Of a DNA stretch of 22,266 nt, positions 11,503-18,353 are shown one piece after another (within the stretch, counting starts at the first letter, position 1; each line of letters starts with the position of its first letter). The position numbers and the translations under genes were made by a program. The stretch lies in IMG/VR virus record IMGVR_UViG_3300017764_000130, positions 1 through 22,266 of that record. One strand, 5' to 3'. The notes under the pieces are model-generated. The model searched no databases. It saw only the letters and a program-made list of their open reading frames with translations, and was not told where the DNA came from. Source of the stretch: a virus.

Positions 11503-11691
11503 ATGGTATTCAAAGTAATAGCAACGATTGAAAACAAGCGTCTGGAGCGTAGGTTTCAGGAAGCTGAGACGGCTGCTGCTTACGTTAGTTCTATTCAGGC
11601 AGATGCTGACGACGTCGAGCTACTTGTTGACGAGTGTCCAAAGAATTGTGCCAAGTGCGCTGATGAGAGCAGAGACCCCGAATCGCATTGA
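11503..11691 (+). CDS. Hypothetical small protein with C-terminal cysteines (62 aa)
   Basis: I do not recognise this gene. The product starts MVFKVIATIENKRLERRFQE and ends with a cysteine cluster (CPKNCAKC), so it may bind zinc. The ATG at 11503 is chosen over one at 11497 because AAGGA is 5 nt upstream; the earlier ATG overlaps that ribosome site. It follows the integrase terminator and so needs its own promoter, which I could not identify. Its last 72 bp run convergent with and overlap the end of the leftward gene at 11620-11886. Confidence 0.5.
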   Translation: MVFKVIATIENKRLERRFQEAETAAAYVSSIQADADDVELLVDECPKNCAKCADESRDPESH

Positions 11692-11886
11692 CCAACTCGC
11701 ATGATTCTCTAACGAATCCACCTTCTGCTCTTGGTGGTAAAGCCTTGCTTCTAAGCCGGGTCGCCCGTTGCCTCTGACCAAATGAACGAACGGCCTAAGC
11801 TCGCTGTTCATCGATTCCAGCTTTATGTCTATTTCAGTTACCTTCTCTCGAAGGTCGTTAACTGCTTTTAGAATTTCGTCACTCAT
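11620..11886 (-). CDS. Coiled-coil protein with a C-terminal membrane anchor, lysis-type
   Basis: The 88-residue product has an amphipathic coiled-coil N-terminal half (MSDEILKAVNDLREKVTEID, IKLESMNSEL) and one C-terminal membrane helix (SMRFGVSALISALGTILWTL). This 'helix then tail anchor' plan is seen in small phage proteins next to holins (XhlA-like). The ATG at 11884-11886 is chosen because upstream in-frame codons cross a terminator-like hairpin (11908-11944); the ribosome site is weak. It is the last gene of the late transcript before the convergent integrase unit. Confidence 0.6.
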   Translation of the reverse strand: MSDEILKAVNDLREKVTEIDIKLESMNSELRPFVHLVRGNGRPGLEARLYHQEQKVDSLENHASWSMRFGVSALISALGTILWTLVNK

Positions 11887-11895
11887 CACTCGCAC

Positions 11896-11944
11896 CAAAA
11901 AGAAAAGAGGGGAATCAACTGCTCGGAGTACAATTGATCCCCCT
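11896..11944 (-). terminator. Terminator-like hairpin between lysis-region genes
   Basis: On the minus strand AGGGG-GATCAA pairs with TTGAT-T-CCCCT (arms 11934-11944 and 11908-11918, one mismatch/bulge, 15-nt loop), followed by CTTTTCTTTTT (11897-11907). It lies after the holin-like gene and just before the gene at 11886, so it may reduce that gene's expression or mark the end of the main late transcript. Confidence 0.55.
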
Positions 11945-12003
11945 GTGTGGCAAGGCAGGTGTAGCCAACACACCTTTTAATTATCTACGTATCCGTTGAC
12001 AGT

Positions 12004-12195
12004 TCACTCCGTGCCTATCGGTTTCTTGGTGACGAACCTCAGCACAATATTGCACGTCGCAATCAAGCCGCCGACTATCGCAGCCCCTTCAGGGTTGTCT
12101 TGTATCCACTCGCTGCCGCTAATCGCCCCTAAACCACTGGCAACGAACGTTACGACGTTCAACCAAATCGTTTTACTTTGAAACCACTTTTTCAC
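12004..12195 (-). CDS. Holin-like small membrane protein
   Basis: The 63-residue product has the layout of a common phage holin-like family: 'KKWFQSKTIWLNVVTFVASG' with a first membrane helix, 'SEWIQDNP' in the loop, a second helix 'EGAAIVGGLIATCNIVLRFV' and the tail TKKPIG. Two membrane segments and the 'SKTIW.N' and 'N..LRF.T..PI' ends are the features I recognise. It would make membrane lesions for lysis. The start is GTG at 12193-12195, overlapping the previous stop (GTGA). No endolysin gene is seen in the window. Confidence 0.7.
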   Translation of the reverse strand: MKKWFQSKTIWLNVVTFVASGLGAISGSEWIQDNPEGAAIVGGLIATCNIVLRFVTKKPIGTE

Positions 12196-12455
12196 TTGAA
12201 GATTCCTTTCACAAATTCTAATCCCTTAGAGCCGCCACCCGTGCTAATCAGCATGTATGTTAGGAGAGCAAGCCCCAACAAATAAACGAGCCAACGACGC
12301 TTCTCGGCTTTTGCCCTAGCCAGATTCGCTCGCGCTTCCAGCTTGTCAGTTTTGACCTCTGACCTTGTTTCCTTTTTGGTCGGCTGTTTGAGCAGCGAAT
12401 ACTGCCCGTCCTCTCTATACCGATCCGCTAGTTTTCGTTTTCGTTTTTCACCCAT
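12192..12455 (-). CDS. Small basic protein with a membrane helix (87 aa)
   Basis: The product has a very basic, coiled-coil-like N-terminal half (MGEKRKRKLADRYRED, TKKETRSEVKTDKLEARANL) and one membrane helix (RWLVYLLGLALLTYMLIST). It overlaps the holin-like gene by 4 bp (GTGA) and the zinc protein upstream by 28 bp. AAGGTG is 6 nt before the ATG. The membrane topology and place suggest a lysis accessory or a head/tail-region membrane protein; it is not a recognised spanin. Confidence 0.6.
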   Translation of the reverse strand: MGEKRKRKLADRYREDGQYSLLKQPTKKETRSEVKTDKLEARANLARAKAEKRRWLVYLLGLALLTYMLISTGGGSKGLEFVKGIFK

Positions 12456-12664
12456 TGCTTCACCTTTACGCTTAAACGATTTAGCTTCTCCCGTCGCTTC
12501 TTACAGCCGCCACATTCTGGAATATTCAAGGCCTTCGTCAACTTCGCAACCTTCTCACCTAATCCATTCGTCGCAGGACATTGACGCAGCGTTTCAACCG
12601 GCTTTACTTTGCCGCAGTTCACGCACTCAAAACCGTTATTGTGTTTCGTCCAATCGCAGTTCAT
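12428..12664 (-). CDS. Zinc-binding small phage protein (78 aa)
   Basis: The product has CVNCG (14-18), then a middle 'CPATNGLGEKVAKLTKALNI' and 'PECGGCKKRREKLNRL'. The 'G..V..LTKALGI..C.GC..R...LN' pattern is a frequent small phage protein found in late regions near endolysin or tail genes; its role is unknown to me. Four cysteines in two pairs could bind one zinc. The gene starts 3 bp after the stop of the cysteine-rich protein upstream. Confidence 0.65.
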   Translation of the reverse strand: MNCDWTKHNNGFECVNCGKVKPVETLRQCPATNGLGEKVAKLTKALNIPECGGCKKRREKLNRLSVKVKQWVKNENEN

Positions 12665-12667
12665 TAT

Positions 12668-13408
12668 CTACCCCGCAGAGACTGAAACAGTGACACCTGT
12701 CCAGTCACAAAAGTTAGTCCCGTTATGCCACGGCGTTGAAGGCTCGGGACTCAGACTAATGTTGTTAAAGTCACAGTCGTAGTCATCACCGGACTCGTCA
12801 GCTTGACCGATGTACGTAAGAGCTGCTGACGAAAAGAACGGGTTGAGCCGCCAGTCAGTGTCAGGGAGCTTAATGCTGCCAAATCCTGCGTCACACCAAT
12901 TCGTAACGGCAGGGTCTCCGTTTGGGTTGTTAAAGGCTGCGCTGGCCGCTGTCCAAACCCTGCACCAAAGTTTTCCGTCCGATTCAATGTAAAACTGAAT
13001 CATGTTTATCTGGTCTACAAGCTCGAATCCGATTGAGCATGACGTACATTTCGGCCACGTTGAATCGTATTGACAATTAAAGAAACCCCACCACTCGCAA
13101 TGCCCCCTAGGATCGCCGTCCGCAGGAGTGCCGTTTGTCCAGTATTTCTGGAGTGAATATGTCCCGTTATAATTCGCGCAGTTCGTGCAATTCGCCAGCA
13201 TACGCCTCTCACCAAAGCCGCCACAGCCTCCCGTCTCCGTAACTATACCGGCAATCGTTACGTCAATTTCACAAGGTGGGGACGACGCACAAACACAACA
13301 ACAACGCTCTTGTGGATCGTAAGAGCTACCACAATCATTCGTCTTAGAATTACAGCACGGCGTAGAATCGCAACAACTGCAGTCTCCGGGGTCATACTTA
13401 AAATTCAC
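12668..13408 (-). CDS. Cysteine-rich tail-region protein (246 aa)
   Basis: I recognise no domain. Of about 246 residues, 22 are cysteines, many clustered at the N-terminus (CSCC, CC, CCCVC) and the rest as CxxC or single Cys next to aromatic residues. The remainder is rich in Gly, Trp, Asp and Asn, beta-like, with many aromatics (WGFF, RVWTAASAAF, TDWRLNPFF). Such a composition suits a disulfide- or metal-stabilised extracellular receptor-binding tip. The GTG at 13406-13408 is chosen because it overlaps the previous stop (GTGA) and GGAGG lies 10 nt upstream; a TTG at 13415 sits too close to that site. It follows the tail-tip genes in the late transcript. Confidence 0.65.
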   Translation of the reverse strand: MNFKYDPGDCSCCDSTPCCNSKTNDCGSSYDPQERCCCVCASSPPCEIDVTIAGIVTETGGCGGFGERRMLANCTNCANYNGTYSLQKYWTNGTPADGDPRGHCEWWGFFNCQYDSTWPKCTSCSIGFELVDQINMIQFYIESDGKLWCRVWTAASAAFNNPNGDPAVTNWCDAGFGSIKLPDTDWRLNPFFSSAALTYIGQADESGDDYDCDFNNISLSPEPSTPWHNGTNFCDWTGVTVSVSAG

Positions 13409-14049
13409 GTTGTACAATCCTCCGCATCAACAACCCAATCGGAGGTGAGACCAAGCTGTTTGATCGTGATGTACTTCGAACCACCAACGGCGGTTTGACT
13501 CCAGTTGTAAACCGTAATGCTGCTGCCTGTGCTTGATAGACTACCGGACGACAAATAACAGACAGTACAACTTGCACTTCCGGCAGTGCTACCGCTTCGC
13601 GCAGGTATTCCACCTGACGACGTTTGAGCAATCGCTGTCTGATTTGGTTCTTCAACAAACCAGAAACCGGATTGGAAATCACGATAGCAATTGATGATCG
13701 TTCCGACCGGTACTGCCAACTTTGAAAAGTTATATATCACCACCTCTGTTCGTTCGGTTTCCACCAGTTCGTAAATGTAGGTGCTAGTTGGGTATGCAAT
13801 CTTTTGGATTCTTAATTGGGTTGCTTTGCCCTCAGCAATATTCCGGTTAGCAGTAGACCCTGACGCAATCGTCGGGTCACTCGGCTCAATCTTTGTCGTG
13901 ACTTTGAAAAAAGCACTGTTGGAAGGTGCTTGCGTCGCGCGCATCTGTGCCAGGTCAGCTTTCAACTGACGAAACTGATTCTTTAGCTGTTCATGATCTC
14001 GTTTAATTTTTTGAACAGACTCGTAATCAAATGCGTAACTAGAAGGCAT
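13405..14049 (-). CDS. Tail-region structural protein with N-terminal coiled coil (214 aa)
   Basis: The product begins with a coiled coil (YESVQKIKRDHEQLKNQFRQ, LKADLAQMRAT; residues 10-40). A beta-rich body follows with 'FFKVTTKIEPSDP', 'YELVETERTEVVIYNFSKL', 'VPVGTIINCYRDFQSGFWFV' and a Ser/Gly-rich C-terminal part. A trimerising N-terminal coiled coil joined to a beta domain suggests a fibre or tip subunit. Its start overlaps the previous gene by 11 bp and its end overlaps the cysteine-rich gene by 4 bp, so the two are coupled. Function inferred from position. Confidence 0.65.
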   Translation of the reverse strand: MPSSYAFDYESVQKIKRDHEQLKNQFRQLKADLAQMRATQAPSNSAFFKVTTKIEPSDPTIASGSTANRNIAEGKATQLRIQKIAYPTSTYIYELVETERTEVVIYNFSKLAVPVGTIINCYRDFQSGFWFVEEPNQTAIAQTSSGGIPARSGSTAGSASCTVCYLSSGSLSSTGSSITVYNWSQTAVGGSKYITIKQLGLTSDWVVDAEDCTT

Positions 14050-14860
14050 CAGTCCACGACTCCCTAACTGGTTTGGTGAGTGCTGAGCGATTGCTAATCG
14101 TTATGAAGTTCGGATCGTATGCAATGCTTCCGTTAGCACTCGGAGCGAGCGTCGTAATTGTTCTAGAATTAAGCGACTGGTTCAAATCAAGAAACACGCC
14201 TCTGACGTTGGCTGTGGTAATCGTCCCCGTTGAGTTGTGCGTGACCGTACCACCGTCACCGTTTAACGTTGTCATTGCTGCACTACCGGCTGACTTGAAC
14301 AAGCCGCCGTAAATGTTAAGAGTGACCACGCTGCTGCTGGTGTTCATCGTTCCCCCGAGGATCGTAACAGTCGAAAGCGTCCCGCCGTCACCGACTGACA
14401 ACGTGCCGCCTGTCATTTTGATAATACCTACCGTCGAGGTTTCGCCAGCATTAAGAGCAAATCCGACTGAGCCCCCAGTCAGTGCCAACGTGCTTAAGTT
14501 CGAATCGAGAAGATAAAGGCCTGCATTGCCCGCCGAGGAGCGAGCAGTATTTGTAACCGTTACGCTGACGTTTGCGTTTCCCAAATCCAAATAGCTCAAG
14601 CCTGTACCGTTAATCTCTACAGCCCCGCCGGGGTCAATCTGTAAATAGCCAGATTTGCTTCCGAGCTTGCCTGTATAACCGTCTACCGTGAACGTTCCAA
14701 TAGTTACGCCTGATTGATTCAAGCCAGCAGTTACGTCAGCATTGTAATCGGCTGTAAAATATACGTTGTCCGATGTTGTCGGAACCGCGCCAGTTGACCA
14801 GTTGGCTGCGGTCGAATAATTACCGTCACTCGCGCCGCCTGTCCAGATTGCTGTTGCCAT
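14039..14860 (-). CDS. Repeat-rich beta-solenoid-like tail or surface protein (273 aa)
   Basis: The product starts 'MATAIWTGGASDGNYSTAAN' then WSTGAVPTTSDNVYF. This 'WTGG..DG.WS...NW..G..P...D.V.F' opening is known from bacterial surface and autotransporter-like proteins and is frequent in planctomycetes. The rest is a run of short beta units rich in Thr, Ser, Gly and Val (GGSVGFALNAGETST, GGTLSVGDGGTLSTV, GGTMNTSSSVVTLNI), as in a beta-solenoid. It could be a fibre that recognises, or imitates, the host surface. AAGGA about 9 nt before the ATG. It has no glycan-cleaving motif that I can see. Confidence 0.7.
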   Translation of the reverse strand: MATAIWTGGASDGNYSTAANWSTGAVPTTSDNVYFTADYNADVTAGLNQSGVTIGTFTVDGYTGKLGSKSGYLQIDPGGAVEINGTGLSYLDLGNANVSVTVTNTARSSAGNAGLYLLDSNLSTLALTGGSVGFALNAGETSTVGIIKMTGGTLSVGDGGTLSTVTILGGTMNTSSSVVTLNIYGGLFKSAGSAAMTTLNGDGGTVTHNSTGTITTANVRGVFLDLNQSLNSRTITTLAPSANGSIAYDPNFITISNRSALTKPVRESWTDAF

Positions 14861-14872
14861 TGCTCTTAATCC

Positions 14873-16030
14873 TTATTGAACGTTTTTCATTTGATTTGGT
14901 TGATCGAATTTTAATGCGGTAAATGCCTTTTCAGGGTAAACCCCGTACTCTAAATAAACGGCAGCGTTTTCTTCTAGGTTCAATGGCTCACCGTTACCGT
15001 TAAGCAAAACAGGCTCAGACGAACGTTGACCGTGTTCATCAAGAATCGGCGTAGACGAGAAAGCATTTTCGTAGGCAGGGTCGTCAGCCTTATAACCGTC
15101 GGCTGTTGTGGAATAGCCACGATCCAGAATATTCATTCGATAGCCGAAAAGCGTATCAACTTCGGTCTCGACGGTAACATCAAAGAACCCGATACCGTTG
15201 ACGGTTTTAGCCTGCACATTACAGCCGAGTATTTTCATGCAATATTGGGGCACAAAAAACTTCGTGATTAAATCCTTATCATTATCGTCTTCATCTTTGA
15301 CCGTCACTGAGTGGTCGATCGTAAAAGCGTTTCTATTAATACTGTTTACAAATTTGAGATACTTCGTCGGGAAGTGGTCAGTATTAAAATTAAACCTTAT
15401 GCTTATGCGGCTATAGTCAACTTCCGGAGCCGGGTCGTAAGGGTGAAATACTGAATTTGTAATAGCTACGCCGTTGATAATCCTGCCTTGAGCGTCACCC
15501 CGCGCGAAGTTTTGAATAATCGGTATCCCTTTTGCAAAGTGCATTGATCTTCTGACTAGGGGAACGAAAGCCGCCTGATTCTGTTCTTTCGTGAAACGTC
15601 GTTGGCCGAAATAAGCGCCCCATTCGGCAGCCCGTGAAACTCTGACAGTCGAAAATTGAAGCATTGCGCCCCACAACGTCGGGTCTGGTTCTGGCTCACC
15701 TGTTTCAGCGTTGGTTCCCTCTGTCGGAGAGCCGTCGTCTCCTTCTTCCGGCTTAATCTTTTCATAGGTGGCGACTGCCGTCCAAAGATTGCGAGAGCCT
15801 GACTGAGGGCTAAGAGCAATAGATTTCAACGCAGCACGGTCGTCACGGTCGTTACCGACGTCATAGGACGAACCGACTGACGGCATTAGAGAAGAGCTTA
15901 GAATTGAATCTGCGCCGTCTTGCGGGTCGTTAACCTGTACTATGTAGGTGACTTGATACTTCCGGCCTTCCCTGATGTCGGCTGACCCCGTCCACCCCTC
16001 ATGAGATACAGTTACGCTTGTGACTGACAT
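14873..16030 (-). CDS. Tail-tip or baseplate-region protein (385 aa), unassigned
   Basis: I do not recognise a named family. Placed directly after the tape measure gene, where distal tail or baseplate hub proteins lie, it starts MSVTSVTVSHEGWTGSADIR. Residues 35-110 form a beta-rich region, then an acidic Glu/Gly/Pro linker (KPEEGDDGSPTEG), then a larger mixed domain with 'FVPLVRRSMHFAKGIPIIQN', 'RISIRFNFNTDHFPTKYLKF' and CGVQAK-like strands. Shine-Dalgarno AGGA 8 nt before the ATG. A hub or distal tail protein is the best guess from position. Confidence 0.65.
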   Translation of the reverse strand: MSVTSVTVSHEGWTGSADIREGRKYQVTYIVQVNDPQDGADSILSSSLMPSVGSSYDVGNDRDDRAALKSIALSPQSGSRNLWTAVATYEKIKPEEGDDGSPTEGTNAETGEPEPDPTLWGAMLQFSTVRVSRAAEWGAYFGQRRFTKEQNQAAFVPLVRRSMHFAKGIPIIQNFARGDAQGRIINGVAITNSVFHPYDPAPEVDYSRISIRFNFNTDHFPTKYLKFVNSINRNAFTIDHSVTVKDEDDNDKDLITKFFVPQYCMKILGCNVQAKTVNGIGFFDVTVETEVDTLFGYRMNILDRGYSTTADGYKADDPAYENAFSSTPILDEHGQRSSEPVLLNGNGEPLNLEENAAVYLEYGVYPEKAFTALKFDQPNQMKNVQ

Positions 16031-16040
16031 TGATTAAATC

Positions 16041-17360
16041 CTATAAACTTACGACGTTAGCCGAGCCAGTGTTTTGTAAAATTCCTTGAAGCAAATCCGT
16101 CTGCCGTTGTTCTTCCTGACGAGCTAGCTTCTCCTCTGCCAGCAGCTTCTCCATTGTCCTGACTTGCTTTTGCTGGACTGCGATGCTTGAGGTTGAGCCT
16201 CTTAGCGAGACCCCGACTGCTTGCCGTTCGCTTGCTTGTATTTCACGCTTCTTAAATTCCTCGGATCGTTTAAGCTCGTCCGTCGCTTTCTTCGCAGCTC
16301 GCTTATACGTCTCCCAAGTAATAGCACCTTCTTTAAGCAACGAATCAAACTCTGCAATTTTGTCGTTGTACATTTCGACCGGAGTCTTCAGCGATTCAGC
16401 CAGGGCAACTCCTTTCTTCTCTAATTCCTCCCGAGCTTTGGCGGCTTCTTCGGCGGCCTTAGTTTGTTCGTCAAAGGCTGCTGCAACTTTCCGTTCGTGT
16501 TCCGCTAAACGCTCAGCCTGCCCTTCCGCTGCGCGATCTGCGTCGGTCTTCCAGTAGTCGTTCCAAGCATCCACAATGCGAGCGACTGAACCAGCAATAC
16601 CCGCTAGTAAATTACCAACGGCCTCCAGTGCTGGAGCTACCGCAACCGCCAACTGGTTCCAGATGCCTTCCATTGCCATTCCAAATTTCGCCCAAGCATC
16701 GTTTGAGTCTTCAACGGCTTTTATGTCCATTTGGCTCATCGTGCCCTGCAGTTTTTCGGTTTCTTTTTCAATAGCCTCAATCCCAGCTCGCCCCCCTGAA
16801 AGCATTGGAATCAAGTCAGCTCCAGCTTTGCCGAAGATGTTCGTAGCATGTGCTGCACGCTCGGCAGGATTCTTAATTTTTGCAATCGAATCTGCGAAGG
16901 TTTTGAACTGTTCATCTGGGCTAAGATGCTTAAACTTATCAACATCAATGTTCATATCGTCAAGCGCTACTTTTAACGTTCCAACACCAAGCGCCGCCTC
17001 ACCGACGCCCCGCTGCATTTTTTGCAACCCTTTGCTCATCTTGTCAGCACCGACACCGCCTAAAACCGAAGCATTATTAAAAGCCATTAATTGCTGGGGC
17101 AGGATTCCTAGAGAGGTTGAGCGTTTGCCGATCTCGTCTAACCGAGACATTGCAGCGCCAATCTTTGCAACAGCGACCGCAGCACCGGCAGCAGCCGCTC
17201 CGATCCCAATCATTAACGGGTTCATTTTGCCGAGCATACCGCCGAGCTTACCCGACGACGATCCCGTCTGGTTCATTGAGCTTTGAGCCTTTGACAGGCC
17301 TTTAGTCAAACCGCCGGTATTTGATACGACGTTAACGGCAAGGGTGGCGATTGCGGTCAT
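16041..17360 (-). CDS. Tail tape measure protein
   Basis: The 439-residue product has the tape-measure layout: an N-terminal stretch (NTGGLTKGLSKAQSSM), a hydrophobic helix (MIGIGAAAAGAAVAVAKIG, about 50-68), 'TNIFGKAGADLIPMLSGG', 'LEAVGNLLAGIAGSVARIVD', then a long Ala/Glu/Lys coiled coil (about 275-430). Such proteins set tail length and enter the host membrane during DNA injection. At 439 residues it is short, implying a short tail by the usual rule of about 0.15 nm per residue. It starts in a TAATG overlap with the chaperone gene and has a good Shine-Dalgarno (AGAGG, 8 nt). Confidence 0.88.
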   Translation of the reverse strand: MTAIATLAVNVVSNTGGLTKGLSKAQSSMNQTGSSSGKLGGMLGKMNPLMIGIGAAAAGAAVAVAKIGAAMSRLDEIGKRSTSLGILPQQLMAFNNASVLGGVGADKMSKGLQKMQRGVGEAALGVGTLKVALDDMNIDVDKFKHLSPDEQFKTFADSIAKIKNPAERAAHATNIFGKAGADLIPMLSGGRAGIEAIEKETEKLQGTMSQMDIKAVEDSNDAWAKFGMAMEGIWNQLAVAVAPALEAVGNLLAGIAGSVARIVDAWNDYWKTDADRAAEGQAERLAEHERKVAAAFDEQTKAAEEAAKAREELEKKGVALAESLKTPVEMYNDKIAEFDSLLKEGAITWETYKRAAKKATDELKRSEEFKKREIQASERQAVGVSLRGSTSSIAVQQKQVRTMEKLLAEEKLARQEEQRQTDLLQGILQNTGSANVVSL

Positions 17361-17599
17361 TATGAATACCTCTCCTGCATTTGCTTTCTAAACGTATCAA
17401 TGGTCGATTTCTTCGACTTCGTCATCTTTGGTATGTAAGTGGCTGGGTTGGTTCCGCTGCCCTTCCCGCCGTTTGCTGCGTACAACATTGCGGCGACGGT
17501 TCCAGTTCTCAACCAGTCAATCTCGTGACCGAATGGCTCAACGTAGCAGCCGAATGCAAGCCACTCGTCGAACTGTTCCGGCGTTATCTGTTCCAGCAT
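17360..17599 (-). CDS. Tail assembly chaperone, second frame (gpT/DUF4035-like)
   Basis: Its own ATG gives 79 residues, MLEQITPEQFDEWLAFGCYV then EPFGHEIDWLRTG. The 'L..I...EF.EW.A....EPFG...D' pattern is the minor tail protein T/DUF4035 type. The real product is likely a fusion: a -1 shift at AAAAAAC (17677-17683) in the preceding gene leads into this frame with no stop, adding 'RRRFAYRLALALGYVDVDL', the N-terminal helix expected for this family. The fusion would be 225 residues. It acts with the tape measure and the first chaperone during tail assembly and is absent from the virion. Confident on the family role. Confidence 0.75.
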   Translation of the reverse strand: MLEQITPEQFDEWLAFGCYVEPFGHEIDWLRTGTVAAMLYAANGGKGSGTNPATYIPKMTKSKKSTIDTFRKQMQERYS

Positions 17600-17631
17600 C
17601 AGGTCAACATCGACATAACCGAGAGCCAGTG

Positions 17632-18036
17632 CTAATCGGTAGGCGAATCTTCGTCTTGAACCGACACCGCTTCGGAGTTTTTTACTGCGCCTTCAATATC
17701 CCCCCGATTAAATCCGCAATGCTCTTGGCACGCATCGTAGATGCGAGAAGCAACGGCTGCGTCCATACTTGAAATGACGCTTAAATCATTGTCAGTAAAA
17801 ACACGTTTGTCGTTCTCGTCTACAACGCACAAGGCAATTAAGCGACGGGTTGCATCTGCCAACCGGTCTTTCAATATGCCTCTGCCATTCTTTGAAATCA
17901 GAACAGTCTCATAATCAGACTTTTCTTTTTCACTCAGCGACTGAATGCGAACAACAACGCCAACGTCCGACAGTTCAATCTCGGCGTAGCGTCGTTGACA
18001 CAACTGGATTAAAGCATCTCTACTCGCTATCTTCAT
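17632..18036 (-). CDS. Tail assembly chaperone, first frame (gpG-like)
   Basis: The 134-residue product has the plan of phage tail assembly chaperones: a beta-rich start (YAEIELSDVGVVVRIQSLSE), 'KEKSDYETVLI', then RLADATRRLIALCVVDENDK, 'VFTDNDLSVISSMDAAVASR' and an acidic tail. The ATG at 18034-18036 is chosen for the GGAGG 6 nt upstream; an ATG at 18054 lacks one. It lies between tail tube and tape measure genes, where gpG lies. Codons 118-120 (GTA AAA AAC) hold the slippery site for the longer gpG-T product. Confidence 0.78.
   Translation of the reverse strand: MKIASRDALIQLCQRRYAEIELSDVGVVVRIQSLSEKEKSDYETVLISKNGRGILKDRLADATRRLIALCVVDENDKRVFTDNDLSVISSMDAAVASRIYDACQEHCGFNRGDIEGAVKNSEAVSVQDEDSPTD
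17677..17683 (-). other. Programmed -1 frameshift site (A AAA AAC)
   Basis: On the minus strand the heptamer A AAA AAC is in the correct register in the chaperone gene (GTA AAA AAC, Val-Lys-Asn), 13 codons before the stop plus the terminal codons. A -1 slip runs without a stop into the frame of the 17599 ORF, and the length closes in register (120 plus 105 codons). This is the arrangement of lambda G/GT. No strong stem-loop was worked out downstream. Confidence 0.8.
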
Positions 18037-18331
18037 CGTCGGCCTCCAAATCATCAGAAGAGACTTCTGGAATCATGCTCAGCTTGTCGTGAGTCACTCC
18101 CATTAAGTCGCTTACCTCTGCTCGAATTCGGTCGGCGTCGGCTTCGTCGAAGTTAACAATCAGATTAATACATCCTCCCTCGGCCTTACTTGCGAAACCG
18201 ATTAGATCGTCCTCGAAATAAATTGCCATTTGATCCGCAGCGGCAAGCGTTCTATCGGTAATCGGTGGATCAGCCTCCTCGAATTGCTTGCGCTGTGCGA
18301 TTGTGCTTGGATGTTCTGCGATGCTTATCAT
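18020..18331 (-). CDS. Hypothetical acidic tail-region protein (103 aa)
   Basis: I do not recognise a family. The product begins MISIAEHPSTIAQRKQFEEA and ends in a very acidic tail (VSSDDLEADDEDSE). The middle (INLIVNFDEADADRIRAEVS) reads as a strand followed by a helix. It lies between tail tube and chaperone genes and overlaps the chaperone start by 17 bp. Shine-Dalgarno AAGGGG about 8 nt from the ATG. A small tail accessory protein is the simplest guess. Confidence 0.6.
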   Translation of the reverse strand: MISIAEHPSTIAQRKQFEEADPPITDRTLAAADQMAIYFEDDLIGFASKAEGGCINLIVNFDEADADRIRAEVSDLMGVTHDKLSMIPEVSSDDLEADDEDSE

Positions 18332-18353
18332 ATTAATTCCCCTTATTAATTAT

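Noticed and set aside
13398-13682. Minus-strand frame of 94 codons inside the 13405-14049 gene
   Set aside because: A shadow frame rich in Arg and Val with no domain; the main frame has a coiled coil and coupled start and stop.
15556-15819. 87-codon minus-strand frame in the 14873-16030 gene
   Set aside because: Wholly inside the tail gene, no ribosome site and no recognisable motif. Unlike the methyltransferase overlap, it has no protein-like signature.
16576-17286. Long plus-strand frame (236 codons) opposite the tape measure gene
   Set aside because: It is the antisense of an Ala/Lys-rich coding region, which often leaves the opposite strand open. The product is low-complexity and has no ribosome site or domain.
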